DNA of 64,000 nt from Fodinicola acaciae (GCF_010993745.1 NZ_WOTN01000002.1:434001-498000); one strand, 5' to 3'. Counted from the first letter of the stretch, positions 35,904-44,870 are shown. The notes: a model not told the origin generated them from the sequence alone. Numbers and translations: made by a program.

Positions 35904-36267
35904 CGATCGGCCGCACCTCGACGGTGTCGCCGACGTTCTCGGTCACGCGCGCCGCGATCTCCATGGCCCGGTCGTAGCTCGCGCAGTCCAGGATGGAGAA
36001 GCTGACCAGCACCTCCTTCGCCTCCGCGTACGGTCCGTCGGAGGCGACCGCGGCGCCGGCCTGGTTGCGTACGGTCCGGGCCTGGGCCGGGTGGCCGAGC
36101 CCCTCGGCGGTGACGAACTCGCCGCTCGCGGCCAGCTCCTTGCCGATCTCCTCGTAGAAGTCGCACGCCTTCTGCATGCTGTCGGGCATTTTGCCGGTCT
36201 CGCGCAGCTCGGTCTCCGCCGCGTCCCAGGCCTCGCGGTTGGCGTACGCCAGCAGGATGTACTTCAT
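35896..36267 (-). CDS. YCII-related DGPF-domain protein, partner of ECF42
   Basis: A 123-residue protein with the YCII fold. ASDGPYAEAKEVLVSFSIL is the DGPF motif, here DGPY. Such proteins are encoded next to ECF42 sigma factors and usually belong to their regulons; their biochemical role is unclear. It is probably co-transcribed with the sigma factor from a self-directed promoter at 36308-36335. Confidence 0.83.
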   Translation of the reverse strand: MKYILLAYANREAWDAAETELRETGKMPDSMQKACDFYEEIGKELAASGEFVTAEGLGHPAQARTVRNQAGAAVASDGPYAEAKEVLVSFSILDCASYDRAMEIAARVTENVGDTVEVRPIGA

Positions 36268-36307
36268 GTCCGTCTCCTCACGGTTGCTCTTGCTCCTTCG
36301 ACCGCTA

Positions 36308-36335
36308 CGTCGGAGCCGGCGCTATTCGATGGACA
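36308..36335 (-). promoter_or_regulatory. Candidate ECF42-dependent promoter
   Basis: On the minus strand TGTCCA (36330-36335) and CGACG (36308-36312) are separated by 17 bp, about 40 bp ahead of the DGPF gene. This is close to the reported ECF42 pattern (TGTCGA at -35, CGA/TC at -10, recalled from the literature), suggesting autoregulation. Confidence 0.4.
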
Positions 36336-36372
36336 TCTGTCGTGGCCGAATTCTGACATTAAAATTCCGGTC

Positions 36373-37329
36373 ATGCGGATAGTCGTCATCGGTGGCACCG
36401 GACATGTCGGCACCTACCTCGTCCCGCGGCTGGTCGCCGCCGGCCACGAGGTCGCCGTGCTGAGCCGGTCGCAGCGCAGTCCGTACCGGCCGCACGGCGC
36501 CTGGGACAAGGTGCCGATCGTCAAGGTCGACCGCGAGGCCAGCGAGAAGTCCGGCAAGTTCGGCTCGGTGGTGGCCAAGCTGGAGCCCGACGTCGTGATC
36601 GACATGATCTGCTTCACCGAGGAGAGCGCGAGCCAGCTGGTCGACGCGGTCGCCGGTCAGGTGCAGCACTTCCTGCACTGCGGCACGATCTGGGTGCACG
36701 GGTCGAGTGAGGTGGTGCCGACCACCGAGGACGCGCCGCGCCGGCCGTTCGGCGGATACGGCCGCGGCAAGGCCGCCGTCGAGCGCTACCTGCTCGACCA
36801 GGCGCGCCGGCACGACTTCCCGGCCACCGTCATCCACCCAGGACACATCAGCGGTCCCGGCTGGGTGCCGATCAACCCGGCCGGCAACCTCGACCTCGGC
36901 GTCTTCCAGGCGCTGATCGACGGCAAGGAGGTCGCGCTGCCCAACCTCGGCATGGAGACGCTCCAGCACGTACACGCCAGCGATGTCGCCGACACGTTCC
37001 TGGCCGCGCTGAACAACCGCTCGGTCGCGGTCGGCGAGAGCTTCCACTCGGTCGCTGGCGGTGCGCTCACGCTGCGCGGATACGCCGAGGCGGTGTCCGG
37101 CTGGTTCGGCCGCGACCCCAACCTGACCTACCTGCCGTGGAAGGAGTGGTCGCAGGCGGTGCCGGCCGAGGACGCCGCCGCCACCTGGGACCACATCGCG
37201 CACAGTCCGCACTGCTCGATGGAGAAAGCGCGCCGGTTGCTCGGCTTCACGCCGAAGTTCACCGCACTGGAGACGCTGTACGAGTCGGTGACCGCCTTGG
37301 TGACGGCCGGCAAGCTCACGCCACGGTAG
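36373..37329 (+). CDS. NAD-dependent epimerase/dehydratase-family protein (extended SDR)
   Basis: A 318-residue extended SDR. The nucleotide-binding turn VIGGTGHVGTYL is at residues 5-16, and a region around GGYGRGKAAVERYL replaces the classical YxxxK, with Y and K separated as Y-G-R-G-K. This gives an intact Tyr/Lys pair. It may be an epimerase, reductase or atypical non-catalytic SDR. ATG 36373 lies 7 nt after TAAAAT (36360-36365), indicating a leaderless mRNA. Its stop directly abuts the convergent propeller gene with no spacer. Confidence 0.78.
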   Translation: MRIVVIGGTGHVGTYLVPRLVAAGHEVAVLSRSQRSPYRPHGAWDKVPIVKVDREASEKSGKFGSVVAKLEPDVVIDMICFTEESASQLVDAVAGQVQHFLHCGTIWVHGSSEVVPTTEDAPRRPFGGYGRGKAAVERYLLDQARRHDFPATVIHPGHISGPGWVPINPAGNLDLGVFQALIDGKEVALPNLGMETLQHVHASDVADTFLAALNNRSVAVGESFHSVAGGALTLRGYAEAVSGWFGRDPNLTYLPWKEWSQAVPAEDAAATWDHIAHSPHCSMEKARRLLGFTPKFTALETLYESVTALVTAGKLTPR

Positions 37330-39573
37330 TTAAGGGGCCGCCAACGTCGTCGCGGTCGGCCACGTGTCGTTGAGCAGGTTCGCGTCGCCGTTGTTGAACC
37401 AGTGCCGCAGTTGTCCTTGCGAGTTGGCGAAAAACACGTGCTGCTGGCTGCCGATCACCAACGCGGTCGGGTTGCCGGCGACCGTACCGCTGGCGTCCCA
37501 GGTGTTCTGCTGTACGGACGAGCCCGGCGACCAGGTCCAGTGCTGCAGCCGGCCCTGCGTGTCCCTGGCGAAAACGTGCTGCTGGTTGCCATAGACAAAG
37601 CCGCTCGGCGTGCCAGCGACCGCGATGCCGCTGGACGACGCGTCGTTCCACACGTCGTGCATTTTCTGGCCGTCCGCCGTCAGCCAGTAGTGCTGGAGAT
37701 TTCCGGCGCTGTCGGGGATGAAGACGTGCTGCTCGTCGCCGGCGCTGAAGACCGCCGGCCGGCCGGTGACACCGGTGGCCCAGCTCTCCTGCGTCGGAGT
37801 GCCGCCGGCCTTCCACGACCAGTGCCGCAGATCTCCTTGTGAGGTCGTGAAAAACACGTGCTGCGCGCCACCCATCACGATGCCGACCGGGTCGCTGGCC
37901 ACGTCGCCGGCGCTGTCCCAGACGTCGTGGTTCATCGAGCCGGCCGCCGTACCGTCCGGGAACCAGAACCAGTGCTGCAGGTTGCCGGCCGTGTCGCGCG
38001 CGAAAACATGTTGTTCCGAGCCGAAAACGAAGCCGGTCGGCGTGCCGGTCAGGGTGATGCCGGTGCTGCTGGCGGCGTTCCAGGTGTCGTGTTCTGGGCT
38101 GTGCGGCGGATCCGCGCTGCTCCACCAGTAGTGCTGCAGGTTTCCGCTGCCGTCGATGGCGAAAGCGTGCTGTTGTACGCCGACGCTCGATGTGAGGAAG
38201 GTGATCGGCTGGCCGGCCACCGCGCCGGCCGGAGCCCACGAGTCCTGGCTGAGGCCGGTGCCACCGGTGCCCGGCGTCCACCACGAATGCGACAGCGAGC
38301 CGTCCGTGCCGCGACCCATGTAGTGCTGCTCGCCGCCGACGACGTACGCCTGCGACGCGATCGTCGACGAGCCACCGCCGGCGGTGGTAACGTCCAGCGC
38401 GTCGCTGTCGATGTTGATCGTCACGCCGCCGTAGGTTTCGTTGTGTCCGCCGGCGTACTGGTGGATCCGCTGGTGGTTGCTCCAGTAGCTGGCCGGGATC
38501 GCCGAGTCGTTGGTGTCGGCGACGTTGTTCCAGCGTGCGAAATACACGTGGTCGGGTGAGGGGTAGGAGCCGCCGTAGACGGCCACCAGGTCGGCGATTC
38601 CCGAGGCGGAGCTGGAATACACCCCGGAGCCGTAGCCGAGCGCGTGCAGCTGAGTGGTCCAGCCGTTGAGAAAGTCGAGCACGCCCTGCGTACACGAGCC
38701 GCCGCGGCCATAGCCTTCCATGTCGTTGTAGATCACGCTGCCGCCGCTGATGCCGAGCGACTGCGCCTTGGTGGCCGCGTCCTGCGCCGCCGCCTGGCCT
38801 TGCGAGAGCGCCGTCGCGGGGTTGATCTTCGAGCCGCTGCCACTCCAGCACGGTGCCTGTAAACCGACGTATATCGGGAAAATGTGCCAGCCGCGGCTGT
38901 CCTGCTGGGAGACCCACGACGCGGTCAGGTTGGCCTGTGAGCAGGCTCGGTTGATGCCGCCGATGTAGACGCCGACGCCGCGGTACGGCGAGTTGAGCCA
39001 GGCGCTCATCGTGTTGGACGACGGCGCCGTACAGGCGTCGAAGCCACGGCCGGTGAAGGTGCCTGGTGCCGCGACTTGCGGACTCACCGCCAGCGTCCGC
39101 TTCGGCGCCGCGCCGGCGCGCGCGGCGCTGGTTACCTTGCCGGAAGCCAAAATCCGCTGCAGTGCGGTCGGCTGGTCGCCGTACGAGCCGGTCACCAGCA
39201 GGCCGGCCGCGTCGACCTCCAGGCTGACGCGGTGGTCGGTGCTGTGTGGCAGTTGCCGGAGCGAGCTGGCTTTTCGCGCGTTGGCAGGCACGTTCGCGGT
39301 GGCCAGCGGCTCGACGGCGACCGCCTCGGTGACACCGACCAGGTTGACCGGACAGGTCGAATCGGTTGAATGGCCCAGATAAACCGTATGCTGGTCAAAG
39401 CGTACGCAGGTCCGCGGTGCTGTCTGCAGGTCGACCACCGACCAGGTCGCCGGCACGGTCAGCTGGTATCCGCGATAGGTCACGACTTTCTCGGTCGCGG
39501 CCGTCGCCGGTGCGGACAGGCCGACGGCGGCCACCACGGCCGCCACCAGCAGGCTGCTCTGCCATTTCCTCAT
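37330..39573 (-). CDS. Secreted DUF1906 (glycoside hydrolase-like) protein fused to a seven-repeat putative beta-propeller
   Basis: About 747 residues from ATG 39573 (site GAAGGGA); the frame upstream lacks a good start. The signal peptide is about 1-25 (ATAA). Residues about 165-390 form a DUF1906/Rv2525c-like TIM-barrel domain (GFDACTAPSSNTMSAW, VGVYIGG, VIYNDMEGYG, IHQYAGG, NIDSDALD). The C-terminal half holds seven repeats of pattern QHVF-x5-G-x-LxHWxW, resembling PLL-type propeller lectins. It probably binds glycans on a wall or host surface; hydrolase activity on peptidoglycan or polysaccharide is inference. Confidence 0.78.
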   Translation of the reverse strand: MRKWQSSLLVAAVVAAVGLSAPATAATEKVVTYRGYQLTVPATWSVVDLQTAPRTCVRFDQHTVYLGHSTDSTCPVNLVGVTEAVAVEPLATANVPANARKASSLRQLPHSTDHRVSLEVDAAGLLVTGSYGDQPTALQRILASGKVTSAARAGAAPKRTLAVSPQVAAPGTFTGRGFDACTAPSSNTMSAWLNSPYRGVGVYIGGINRACSQANLTASWVSQQDSRGWHIFPIYVGLQAPCWSGSGSKINPATALSQGQAAAQDAATKAQSLGISGGSVIYNDMEGYGRGGSCTQGVLDFLNGWTTQLHALGYGSGVYSSSASGIADLVAVYGGSYPSPDHVYFARWNNVADTNDSAIPASYWSNHQRIHQYAGGHNETYGGVTINIDSDALDVTTAGGGSSTIASQAYVVGGEQHYMGRGTDGSLSHSWWTPGTGGTGLSQDSWAPAGAVAGQPITFLTSSVGVQQHAFAIDGSGNLQHYWWSSADPPHSPEHDTWNAASSTGITLTGTPTGFVFGSEQHVFARDTAGNLQHWFWFPDGTAAGSMNHDVWDSAGDVASDPVGIVMGGAQHVFFTTSQGDLRHWSWKAGGTPTQESWATGVTGRPAVFSAGDEQHVFIPDSAGNLQHYWLTADGQKMHDVWNDASSSGIAVAGTPSGFVYGNQQHVFARDTQGRLQHWTWSPGSSVQQNTWDASGTVAGNPTALVIGSQQHVFFANSQGQLRHWFNNGDANLLNDTWPTATTLAAP

Positions 39574-39690
39574 GGATTTCCCTTCGCGGCGGCCCGTCGC
39601 ATAGTCGTGCGCAGACAGAAAGCCGCGTCGGCGCGGCGGTGTCAATAGCCGTTCGCGGAAGTGCGGAAATCCGCAGTAGACCAGAATGAG

Positions 39691-41694
39691 TCAGCCGGTG
39701 ACGCTCGGCTCGCCGGTCTCGATGTGGCCGGTGAACCGGCGCGACCAGCCGGGGTCGGCCGAACACGTGACGGTGAAGTCATACCAGCCGTTGGTGTAGG
39801 CGACGGCATTGAAATAGTCGCTCACCGTCTGGCCGGCGGCCACGTCGTACGTCCACGGACCGTCCGTGCGATAGTTGACGGATGTCACGGTGAAAGTGGT
39901 CGCCGCCGCTGAGCCGTTGACGAAGTCGAACCAGATCGCCAGCTTGCCGGTGCTCGCGGTGACCGCGATCCGCGACCTGGTCTCCACGTCCTTACCGGCG
40001 CCGCTGGCGGTGCCGCGCAGCCGGCGCAGGAAGCGGTTTGCTCCGATGACGGTGAAATCGTACTGGCCGTCGCCGAAACCGGCACCACAGTTGAAGAAGT
40101 CGGTCGTCCAGCCGTGGGCCGGCACGGTGTATTGCCACGGTCCGCCGGTGCGGAAAGCGTTGGCGTACACGGAGAAATGCGCCGCGCGCTGGCCGTCGTT
40201 GGACATGGTGACGTTGAGCTGGATGACGTCTCCGGCGTAATACCACGAGGAAACCGCGGCATTTGTCTGGTACGGCAACGCGCGCGCCGGCTTGCTGCCC
40301 GGCTCCTGCGCCGGCAGCGCGTTGTTTTTCGGCGACGGATTCGGCAGCAGCGCACAGGTCGCCGCCGAGATCGCGGCGCCCGGCGTCGGCAGGTTGGGCA
40401 GGCCATAGACCGGATTGGCGAAGTCGAACGCACTGGTGAGATCACCGCAGACGGCCCGCCGCCACGCCGAGATCAGCTGGCAGTTGGCCGGTTTGCCGAT
40501 CGCCGCCGACCAGGTCTCGATGAACCGGATGACCGAGGTGTGGTCGAAAACCTCCGAGTCGACCCAACCGCCGCGCGTCCATGGCGACACGACGATCATC
40601 GGTACGCGGAAACCGAGGCCGACCGGCGTGCCGTTGACAAATTCCCCAGGCGTGCCGGCGACCGGTGACGGCGGTGGCACGTGGTCGAAGAAGCCGTCGT
40701 TTTCGTCGTAGTTGATGAAAACTACCGTGCTGTTGAGCGTGTCGGAACTGGCGGCCAGCGCCTGCAGCAGGCCGTTGACGAACCGCTCGCCATTGACCGG
40801 CGGCCCGATCGGATGCTCGGAGGTGATCTGGTCGGTCACCACCCACGACACCTGCGGCAGCGTGCCGGCCTGCACGTCCGCCCTGATCGCGGCGAGGATG
40901 TCGTCCGGCGTTTTTCCCGTCACCGAAGGAACACTCGACATGCCACGGTCGTGGAGCGGCGTTCCCGGTTTGGCGTTTGCGAACTGCCTGAAATAGGCGA
41001 GTGCGTTGTCGCCGTAGTTGTCGTTGGCTTTCTGATAGACGCGCCAGCTGATGCCGGCGGCCTGCAGCACCTCCGCGTACGTCTGCCAGGTCAACCCTGA
41101 CTCGTCGCCGCCGTCGTACGCCGGACTGCCGTATTTTCCGTCCGCGTCGATCATCCCGCTGAACAGGAACGTACGATTCGGTCCGGTCGCGGTCAGGCCC
41201 GAGCAGTGATAGGCATCGCAGATCGTGTAAGCGTCGGCCAGCGCGAAATGGAACGGATGGTCGGTGCGGTCCAGGTAGCCGAGGCAACCGATCTTGTTCT
41301 TGGCCGCCATCCAGCTGTCGAGCCTGCCGCCGTTCCAGGCCTTGTGCTGGTCGGACCAGGAATGTGCGATGTCGCCCTGGCACTGCACCAACGTCTCGGC
41401 GTTGCTGGCGGTGCCCCGCAACGGAAACGGATACTGCCGGCCGCTGCCGTTTGGCTGGTCGAAGACCGAATATCCGCCGGCCAGCGGGATCGTGGCGCGG
41501 TCGGCGAAGCCGCGTACGCCTTTGAGCGTGCCGAAATAGTGGTCGAAGCTGCGGTTTTCCTGCATCAGCACGACGATGTGCCGCACGTCGGCGATGCTGC
41601 CGGTGATGGTGCCGGCGGCGGCCGGTGATCCGGCGGACATACCGAGCGCCGCGGCGCCTGCTCCGGCGAGAAAGGTGCGACGGCTGATCTCCAT
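39691..41694 (-). CDS. Phosphocholine-specific phospholipase C, Tat-exported
   Basis: A 667-residue protein of the acid-phosphatase/PLC superfamily (PF04185). The Tat signal has SRRTFLAG at residues 4-11. VVLMQENRSFDHYFGTLKGVRGF near 40 carries the metal/nucleophile region, and EHPIGPPVNGERFV is typical of the family. Two C-terminal DUF756-type domains (about 480-660) complete the architecture. It hydrolyses phosphatidylcholine or sphingomyelin outside the cell, releasing phosphocholine. It may aid phosphate or choline acquisition; no Pho box was recognised. Confidence 0.88.
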   Translation of the reverse strand: MEISRRTFLAGAGAAALGMSAGSPAAAGTITGSIADVRHIVVLMQENRSFDHYFGTLKGVRGFADRATIPLAGGYSVFDQPNGSGRQYPFPLRGTASNAETLVQCQGDIAHSWSDQHKAWNGGRLDSWMAAKNKIGCLGYLDRTDHPFHFALADAYTICDAYHCSGLTATGPNRTFLFSGMIDADGKYGSPAYDGGDESGLTWQTYAEVLQAAGISWRVYQKANDNYGDNALAYFRQFANAKPGTPLHDRGMSSVPSVTGKTPDDILAAIRADVQAGTLPQVSWVVTDQITSEHPIGPPVNGERFVNGLLQALAASSDTLNSTVVFINYDENDGFFDHVPPPSPVAGTPGEFVNGTPVGLGFRVPMIVVSPWTRGGWVDSEVFDHTSVIRFIETWSAAIGKPANCQLISAWRRAVCGDLTSAFDFANPVYGLPNLPTPGAAISAATCALLPNPSPKNNALPAQEPGSKPARALPYQTNAAVSSWYYAGDVIQLNVTMSNDGQRAAHFSVYANAFRTGGPWQYTVPAHGWTTDFFNCGAGFGDGQYDFTVIGANRFLRRLRGTASGAGKDVETRSRIAVTASTGKLAIWFDFVNGSAAATTFTVTSVNYRTDGPWTYDVAAGQTVSDYFNAVAYTNGWYDFTVTCSADPGWSRRFTGHIETGEPSVTG

Positions 41695-41798
41695 CTGGAG
41701 TCCCTTCGGCGTCGGCGAGCCCGGGACATTGAAACCGATGGCGACCGGTGTTGTCTATGAGTGGCCGGCGAGAAACCGGTGAACAGCCGTCGACGTCG

Positions 41799-42605
41799 TC
41801 ACATTGTCAATGCGGACGGACCTGCGTCGACGACCCGCATGCTGAGCTCCAGCGGGTCGTAATGGATCAGGCACTCGGCCCACCAGGTCATGCCGGCCTC
41901 GACCAGCGGCCCGATGCCGGGTTTTTCGTCGTCACCCCAGGCCGTGCTGGCGTTGCCGGTGACCACGACGTCGTACGGTTTCTCGGTCGGTCCGATGATC
42001 GACAGGGCCTGCCGCACCTTTTCCGCGTCGACCTTGAGCTCCGGGTCCAGCAGCACGACGCCGTCGTGCTTGATCGCACGGTGCGCCGACCGTACGTGCG
42101 GCAACGTCGCGGCGACCCAGACCGGGATGCGGTGCGGCTCAGGAGGAATCTCCGGCAGGTCGACACCGCCGCCGCGATACGGCCCGCCTTTCCAGATGGC
42201 GCCGATGATGTCCAGCGCCTGGTCGGTCATCGCGGCTCGCTCGGCGAGGCTCGTCGGCTCGCCAAACCGGCTGAAGTCGCCGTACTCGTCGGCGCCGATC
42301 CCCACGCCGAGCACGCACCGGCCACCGGAGAGCCGGCTGAGCGTGCCGGCCTGCCGTGCGGTGATCGCCGGCCGGTGCCGCGGCAGCGGACTGACCATCG
42401 TCCCCAGCGACATCCGCGAGGTCGCGGTCGCCATCGCGCCGAGCGCCACCCACGGGTCGCTCACCTCGACCGGACCGTCGGCCAACAGGTGGTCCCACAG
42501 GAAAACGCCGTCCCAGCCGGCCGCCTCAGCGCGGCGCGCGAGCTCCACCAGCGCGACCGGATCGGCGAGCGGACCGAAGGCCGGCAGATAAAGCGCCGAT
42601 TTCAC
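41799..42605 (-). CDS. LLM-class (luciferase-like) flavin or F420-dependent oxidoreductase
   Basis: About 268 residues from GTG 42605 (AGGGA 5 nt upstream). The TIM-barrel features are LARRAEAAGWDGVFLWDHLL, SLGTMVSPLPRHRP and GRCVLGVGIGADEYGDFSRFGEP. The cofactor could be F420 or FMN; actinomycetes use both. The open frame continues upstream through a large inverted repeat, but that part has no protein-like character. A TAGAGT -10-like hexamer lies about 30 nt before the start. Confidence 0.83.
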   Translation of the reverse strand: MKSALYLPAFGPLADPVALVELARRAEAAGWDGVFLWDHLLADGPVEVSDPWVALGAMATATSRMSLGTMVSPLPRHRPAITARQAGTLSRLSGGRCVLGVGIGADEYGDFSRFGEPTSLAERAAMTDQALDIIGAIWKGGPYRGGGVDLPEIPPEPHRIPVWVAATLPHVRSAHRAIKHDGVVLLDPELKVDAEKVRQALSIIGPTEKPYDVVVTGNASTAWGDDEKPGIGPLVEAGMTWWAECLIHYDPLELSMRVVDAGPSALTM

Positions 42606-42641
42606 GGAATTCCCTGTTTCTGCCACGCCGCAGACTCTAGC

Positions 42642-42798
42642 GGTGTGCTTCTGAAATGGGATGCCGGGTCCGGTGATCCAGAAGGCGGCTGGGCGTGCCG
42701 GGAATGCGCCCTCATACCCGGGCGTATCCGGGCGCCTTCCCGGTGCGTCCAGGCGGCTTCTGGGCGCCGGAACCGGCGTGCCATTTCGGAAACACACC
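42642..42798. repeat. Very long imperfect inverted repeat (arms about 68-69 nt)
   Basis: Left arm 42642-42710 and right arm 42731-42798 are reverse complements at roughly four of five positions, with blocks such as GAAATGG, TCCGG and CCAGAAG preserved. The 20-nt centre holds a further ATAC/GTAT stem. The outer arms begin GGTGTG and end CACACC. It lies between two minus-strand genes, upstream of the LLM oxidoreductase. It could be a miniature inverted-repeat element, a cis-regulatory RNA or a processed double-stranded RNA source. Confidence 0.7.
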
Positions 42799-42822
42799 AC
42801 TAGGGAACACATGTTCGACAGG

Positions 42823-43389
42823 TCAAGCCGTGACCGTGACGTAGACGATCGCGGCGGCCAGTCCGGTGTCCAGCACCATGCAGAATTCCGCCATCGAGCG
42901 CGCGACCACCTTGTTCTTCCAATGGTGGTAGACGTCCCAGGCCGTGTGGCCGAGCAGCCCGGCGGCCACCAGGAATCCGCCGACCACGGGGTTGACGAAG
43001 AGCGCGATCGCGGCGACAGCGCCAAAGCCGAGCATCGCGATGGTCTGCGGGGTCAGGTTTTCCGCGCGCCGTACGAGTCCGTACACCAACGACGCCACGC
43101 CGAGACCGAGCACCGACCAGGTCGGGTCGAAACCGAGCTTCAGCACCTGCGGCATCCCGATCGCGATGAATGTCGCGAAAAACACCGGCCAGGCGGCGGC
43201 CGGCCTCTTCAGTGCCGCGGCACCGATGTAGACGACCGCCGAGGCCGCGAGGACCTTGGCCAGCTCGGTGCCGCTGGCCAGCCCCAAGCCGAGGAACGCG
43301 GCGAAGCCGAGGCCGGCGAGCACCGGCCAGCGCCGCAGCGCGATCCGCATTGGTGAATTTGTCGTTCCTGTTTCCGTCGCAGCAGCCAT
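42823..43389 (-). CDS. Integral membrane protein of unknown function
   Basis: A 188-residue hydrophobic protein with about six or seven membrane segments (for example WPVLAGLGFAAFLGLGLASG, VFFATFIAIGM, AMLGFGAVAAIALF, GFLVAAGLLGHTAWDVYHH). The HTAWDVYHHWKNKVV segment near residue 150 is polar and conserved-looking. I do not recognise a family. It is separated from neighbours by the inverted repeat on one side and about 65 bp on the other. Confidence 0.7.
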   Translation of the reverse strand: MAAATETGTTNSPMRIALRRWPVLAGLGFAAFLGLGLASGTELAKVLAASAVVYIGAAALKRPAAAWPVFFATFIAIGMPQVLKLGFDPTWSVLGLGVASLVYGLVRRAENLTPQTIAMLGFGAVAAIALFVNPVVGGFLVAAGLLGHTAWDVYHHWKNKVVARSMAEFCMVLDTGLAAAIVYVTVTA

Positions 43390-43454
43390 CTCTGGACGAT
43401 AGCAGTGCTACGGGAGGGGGGTATAGGTATTTGCTCGGATCGGCAAGCTTTCGT

Positions 43455-44081
43455 TCAGCCGGCCTGCCGTGGCGATGGACCGAGGACGAAGACGAGTGCC
43501 AACAAGACGGACAGTGCGAGCGTCAGCCACGGCTGGATCAGCGCCGCCGCCGTGGCGACCGCGTATCCGACCAAGCCGAGCAGATAGCGCCGGCTCACGT
43601 CGCGGCGGAATTCGTGGCTGATCCCGGAAACCAGCAGGCCGCTGCGCGACGCTCGTTGCCACACCAGGTTGAACGCGGTAGCGCAGGCGGTCAGGGTGCC
43701 GCCGTAAAGCAACATGGCGACGCGTCCGTCCGCTCCGGTGAGGTGCTCGGCCACCAGCCCGGTCGGAAACGGCAGGAACGACACGCAGCCGAGCAGGAGC
43801 AGGTTGGCCAGCAACAGCAACTGGTCGATCCGTTCGACGGACCGGAAAAGAATGTGGTGGTTGGCCCACATGATGCCGATCTGCAGGAAAGTCGCCGCGT
43901 ACGCGATGATGTGCGGTGTCGCGCGCGCCAACGCCTCGCCGAGCGGCCTGCCGGTCTCGACGTGGACCTCCAGGATCAGCAACGTGATCGCGATCGCCAG
44001 CACGCCGTCGCTGAACGCCTCCAGCCGCGCGGTGTCGCCGCGGTCGCTGGCGCCGAACCAGCGGGACAGCCGCGAGCTCAC
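43455..44081 (-). CDS. TMEM175-family (DUF1211) potassium channel-like protein
   Basis: A 208-residue membrane protein. ARLEAFSDGVLAIAITLLILE near residues 18-38 is the TMEM175 pore helix signature (FSDGVxAIAxT); five further helices follow. Bacterial members are tetrameric K+-conductive channels with one six-helix repeat. GTG 44081 overlaps the stop of the haemoglobin gene (GTGA), so translation is coupled to it. This makes a functional link between an oxygen/NO-binding protein and an ion channel plausible. Confidence 0.82.
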   Translation of the reverse strand: MSSRLSRWFGASDRGDTARLEAFSDGVLAIAITLLILEVHVETGRPLGEALARATPHIIAYAATFLQIGIMWANHHILFRSVERIDQLLLLANLLLLGCVSFLPFPTGLVAEHLTGADGRVAMLLYGGTLTACATAFNLVWQRASRSGLLVSGISHEFRRDVSRRYLLGLVGYAVATAAALIQPWLTLALSVLLALVFVLGPSPRQAG

Positions 44082-44818
44082 GGGGCCATCCCGGTGGTCG
44101 TCCACCGGCGGAACGTCGCGACGTTTTCCGCCGGCCAGGCGCCGTCGCACGGCATCGAGCCCTGGCTCACCTGGTGCAGGATCGCCTCGGCGTGGCGCAC
44201 CACGTCGTCGTACGACCACAGGTCGAAGGCGGACAGCATCGATCGCCGGTCCATCTCGCGGAAAAGCGGCTTGACGTGCTTGGCGAAGCTGACCGTCTCG
44301 CCGTCCTCGACCGCGACCGCCTCCGCCGGCTTTTCGGCTGGAGCAAAGGCGGACCGCCGCGACCACGGTGTCGCGTCGCAGACCCACCACCAGTGCGGCA
44401 TCGGCATGCTGGCCGGCGGGTGCGCGTCTGCCTGCGAGTTTTCCAGTGCCAGCCGCGATCCCCACTCCAGATAGGCGACGAAGGCGGCGCGAAACTCCGG
44501 ATCGGCCGGCAAACCCGCCTCGTCGGCGCTCCGGCAGAGCAGCTGCACCCAACGCGCACGCTGCGGCTCGGTCAGGTGTTTTCCGACGTGCTGCGACAAC
44601 ATCCGCGAATAGCCGCCGTACTGCTCGCTGTAGGCCTTCGGGCCGCCGAACACCTCGCCGAGCCACTCGGCCACCCGCCGCGGATGGTCCTCGGCCATGT
44701 GCGCGAAAAGCGGTCCGACCAGCTCGTCGGCCGGCACGTACTTCTGGTAGAAGATCGTGGTCATCCTGGTCAGAGCCGGCAGTCCGCCAGCCCACTCGTA
44801 CAACGTCGTCTCGGACAT
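44078..44818 (-). CDS. Group II truncated haemoglobin with a long C-terminal extension
   Basis: A 246-residue protein. Residues about 5-125 are a group II (trHbO-type) globin: LYEWAGGLPALTRMTTIFYQKYV, LFAHMAEDHPRR and the proximal His region QHVGKHLTEPQRARW. Residues about 160-246 form an unusual second module (FAKHVKPLFREMDRRSML, FDLWSYDDVVRHAEAIL, MPCDGAWP, FRRW) with no CxxCH heme motif. The globin likely handles O2, NO or peroxide. It is coupled to the TMEM175 gene and divergent from a MarR gene. Confidence 0.83.
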   Translation of the reverse strand: MSETTLYEWAGGLPALTRMTTIFYQKYVPADELVGPLFAHMAEDHPRRVAEWLGEVFGGPKAYSEQYGGYSRMLSQHVGKHLTEPQRARWVQLLCRSADEAGLPADPEFRAAFVAYLEWGSRLALENSQADAHPPASMPMPHWWWVCDATPWSRRSAFAPAEKPAEAVAVEDGETVSFAKHVKPLFREMDRRSMLSAFDLWSYDDVVRHAEAILHQVSQGSMPCDGAWPAENVATFRRWTTTGMAP

Positions 44819-44845
44819 CCCGCGGCTCCTGTCGTCGGCTGCGTC

Positions 44846-44870
44846 TAAGATACTTTAACGTGCAGCTAAA
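44846..44870. promoter_or_regulatory. Divergent control region between haemoglobin and MarR genes
   Basis: TAAGAT (44846-44851) lies 8 nt before the MarR GTG 44860, fitting a leaderless start. An imperfect inverted repeat TTTA...TAAA (44854-44870) spans the start codon, a candidate MarR site. The haemoglobin start is 41 bp away on the other strand. Confidence 0.4.
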
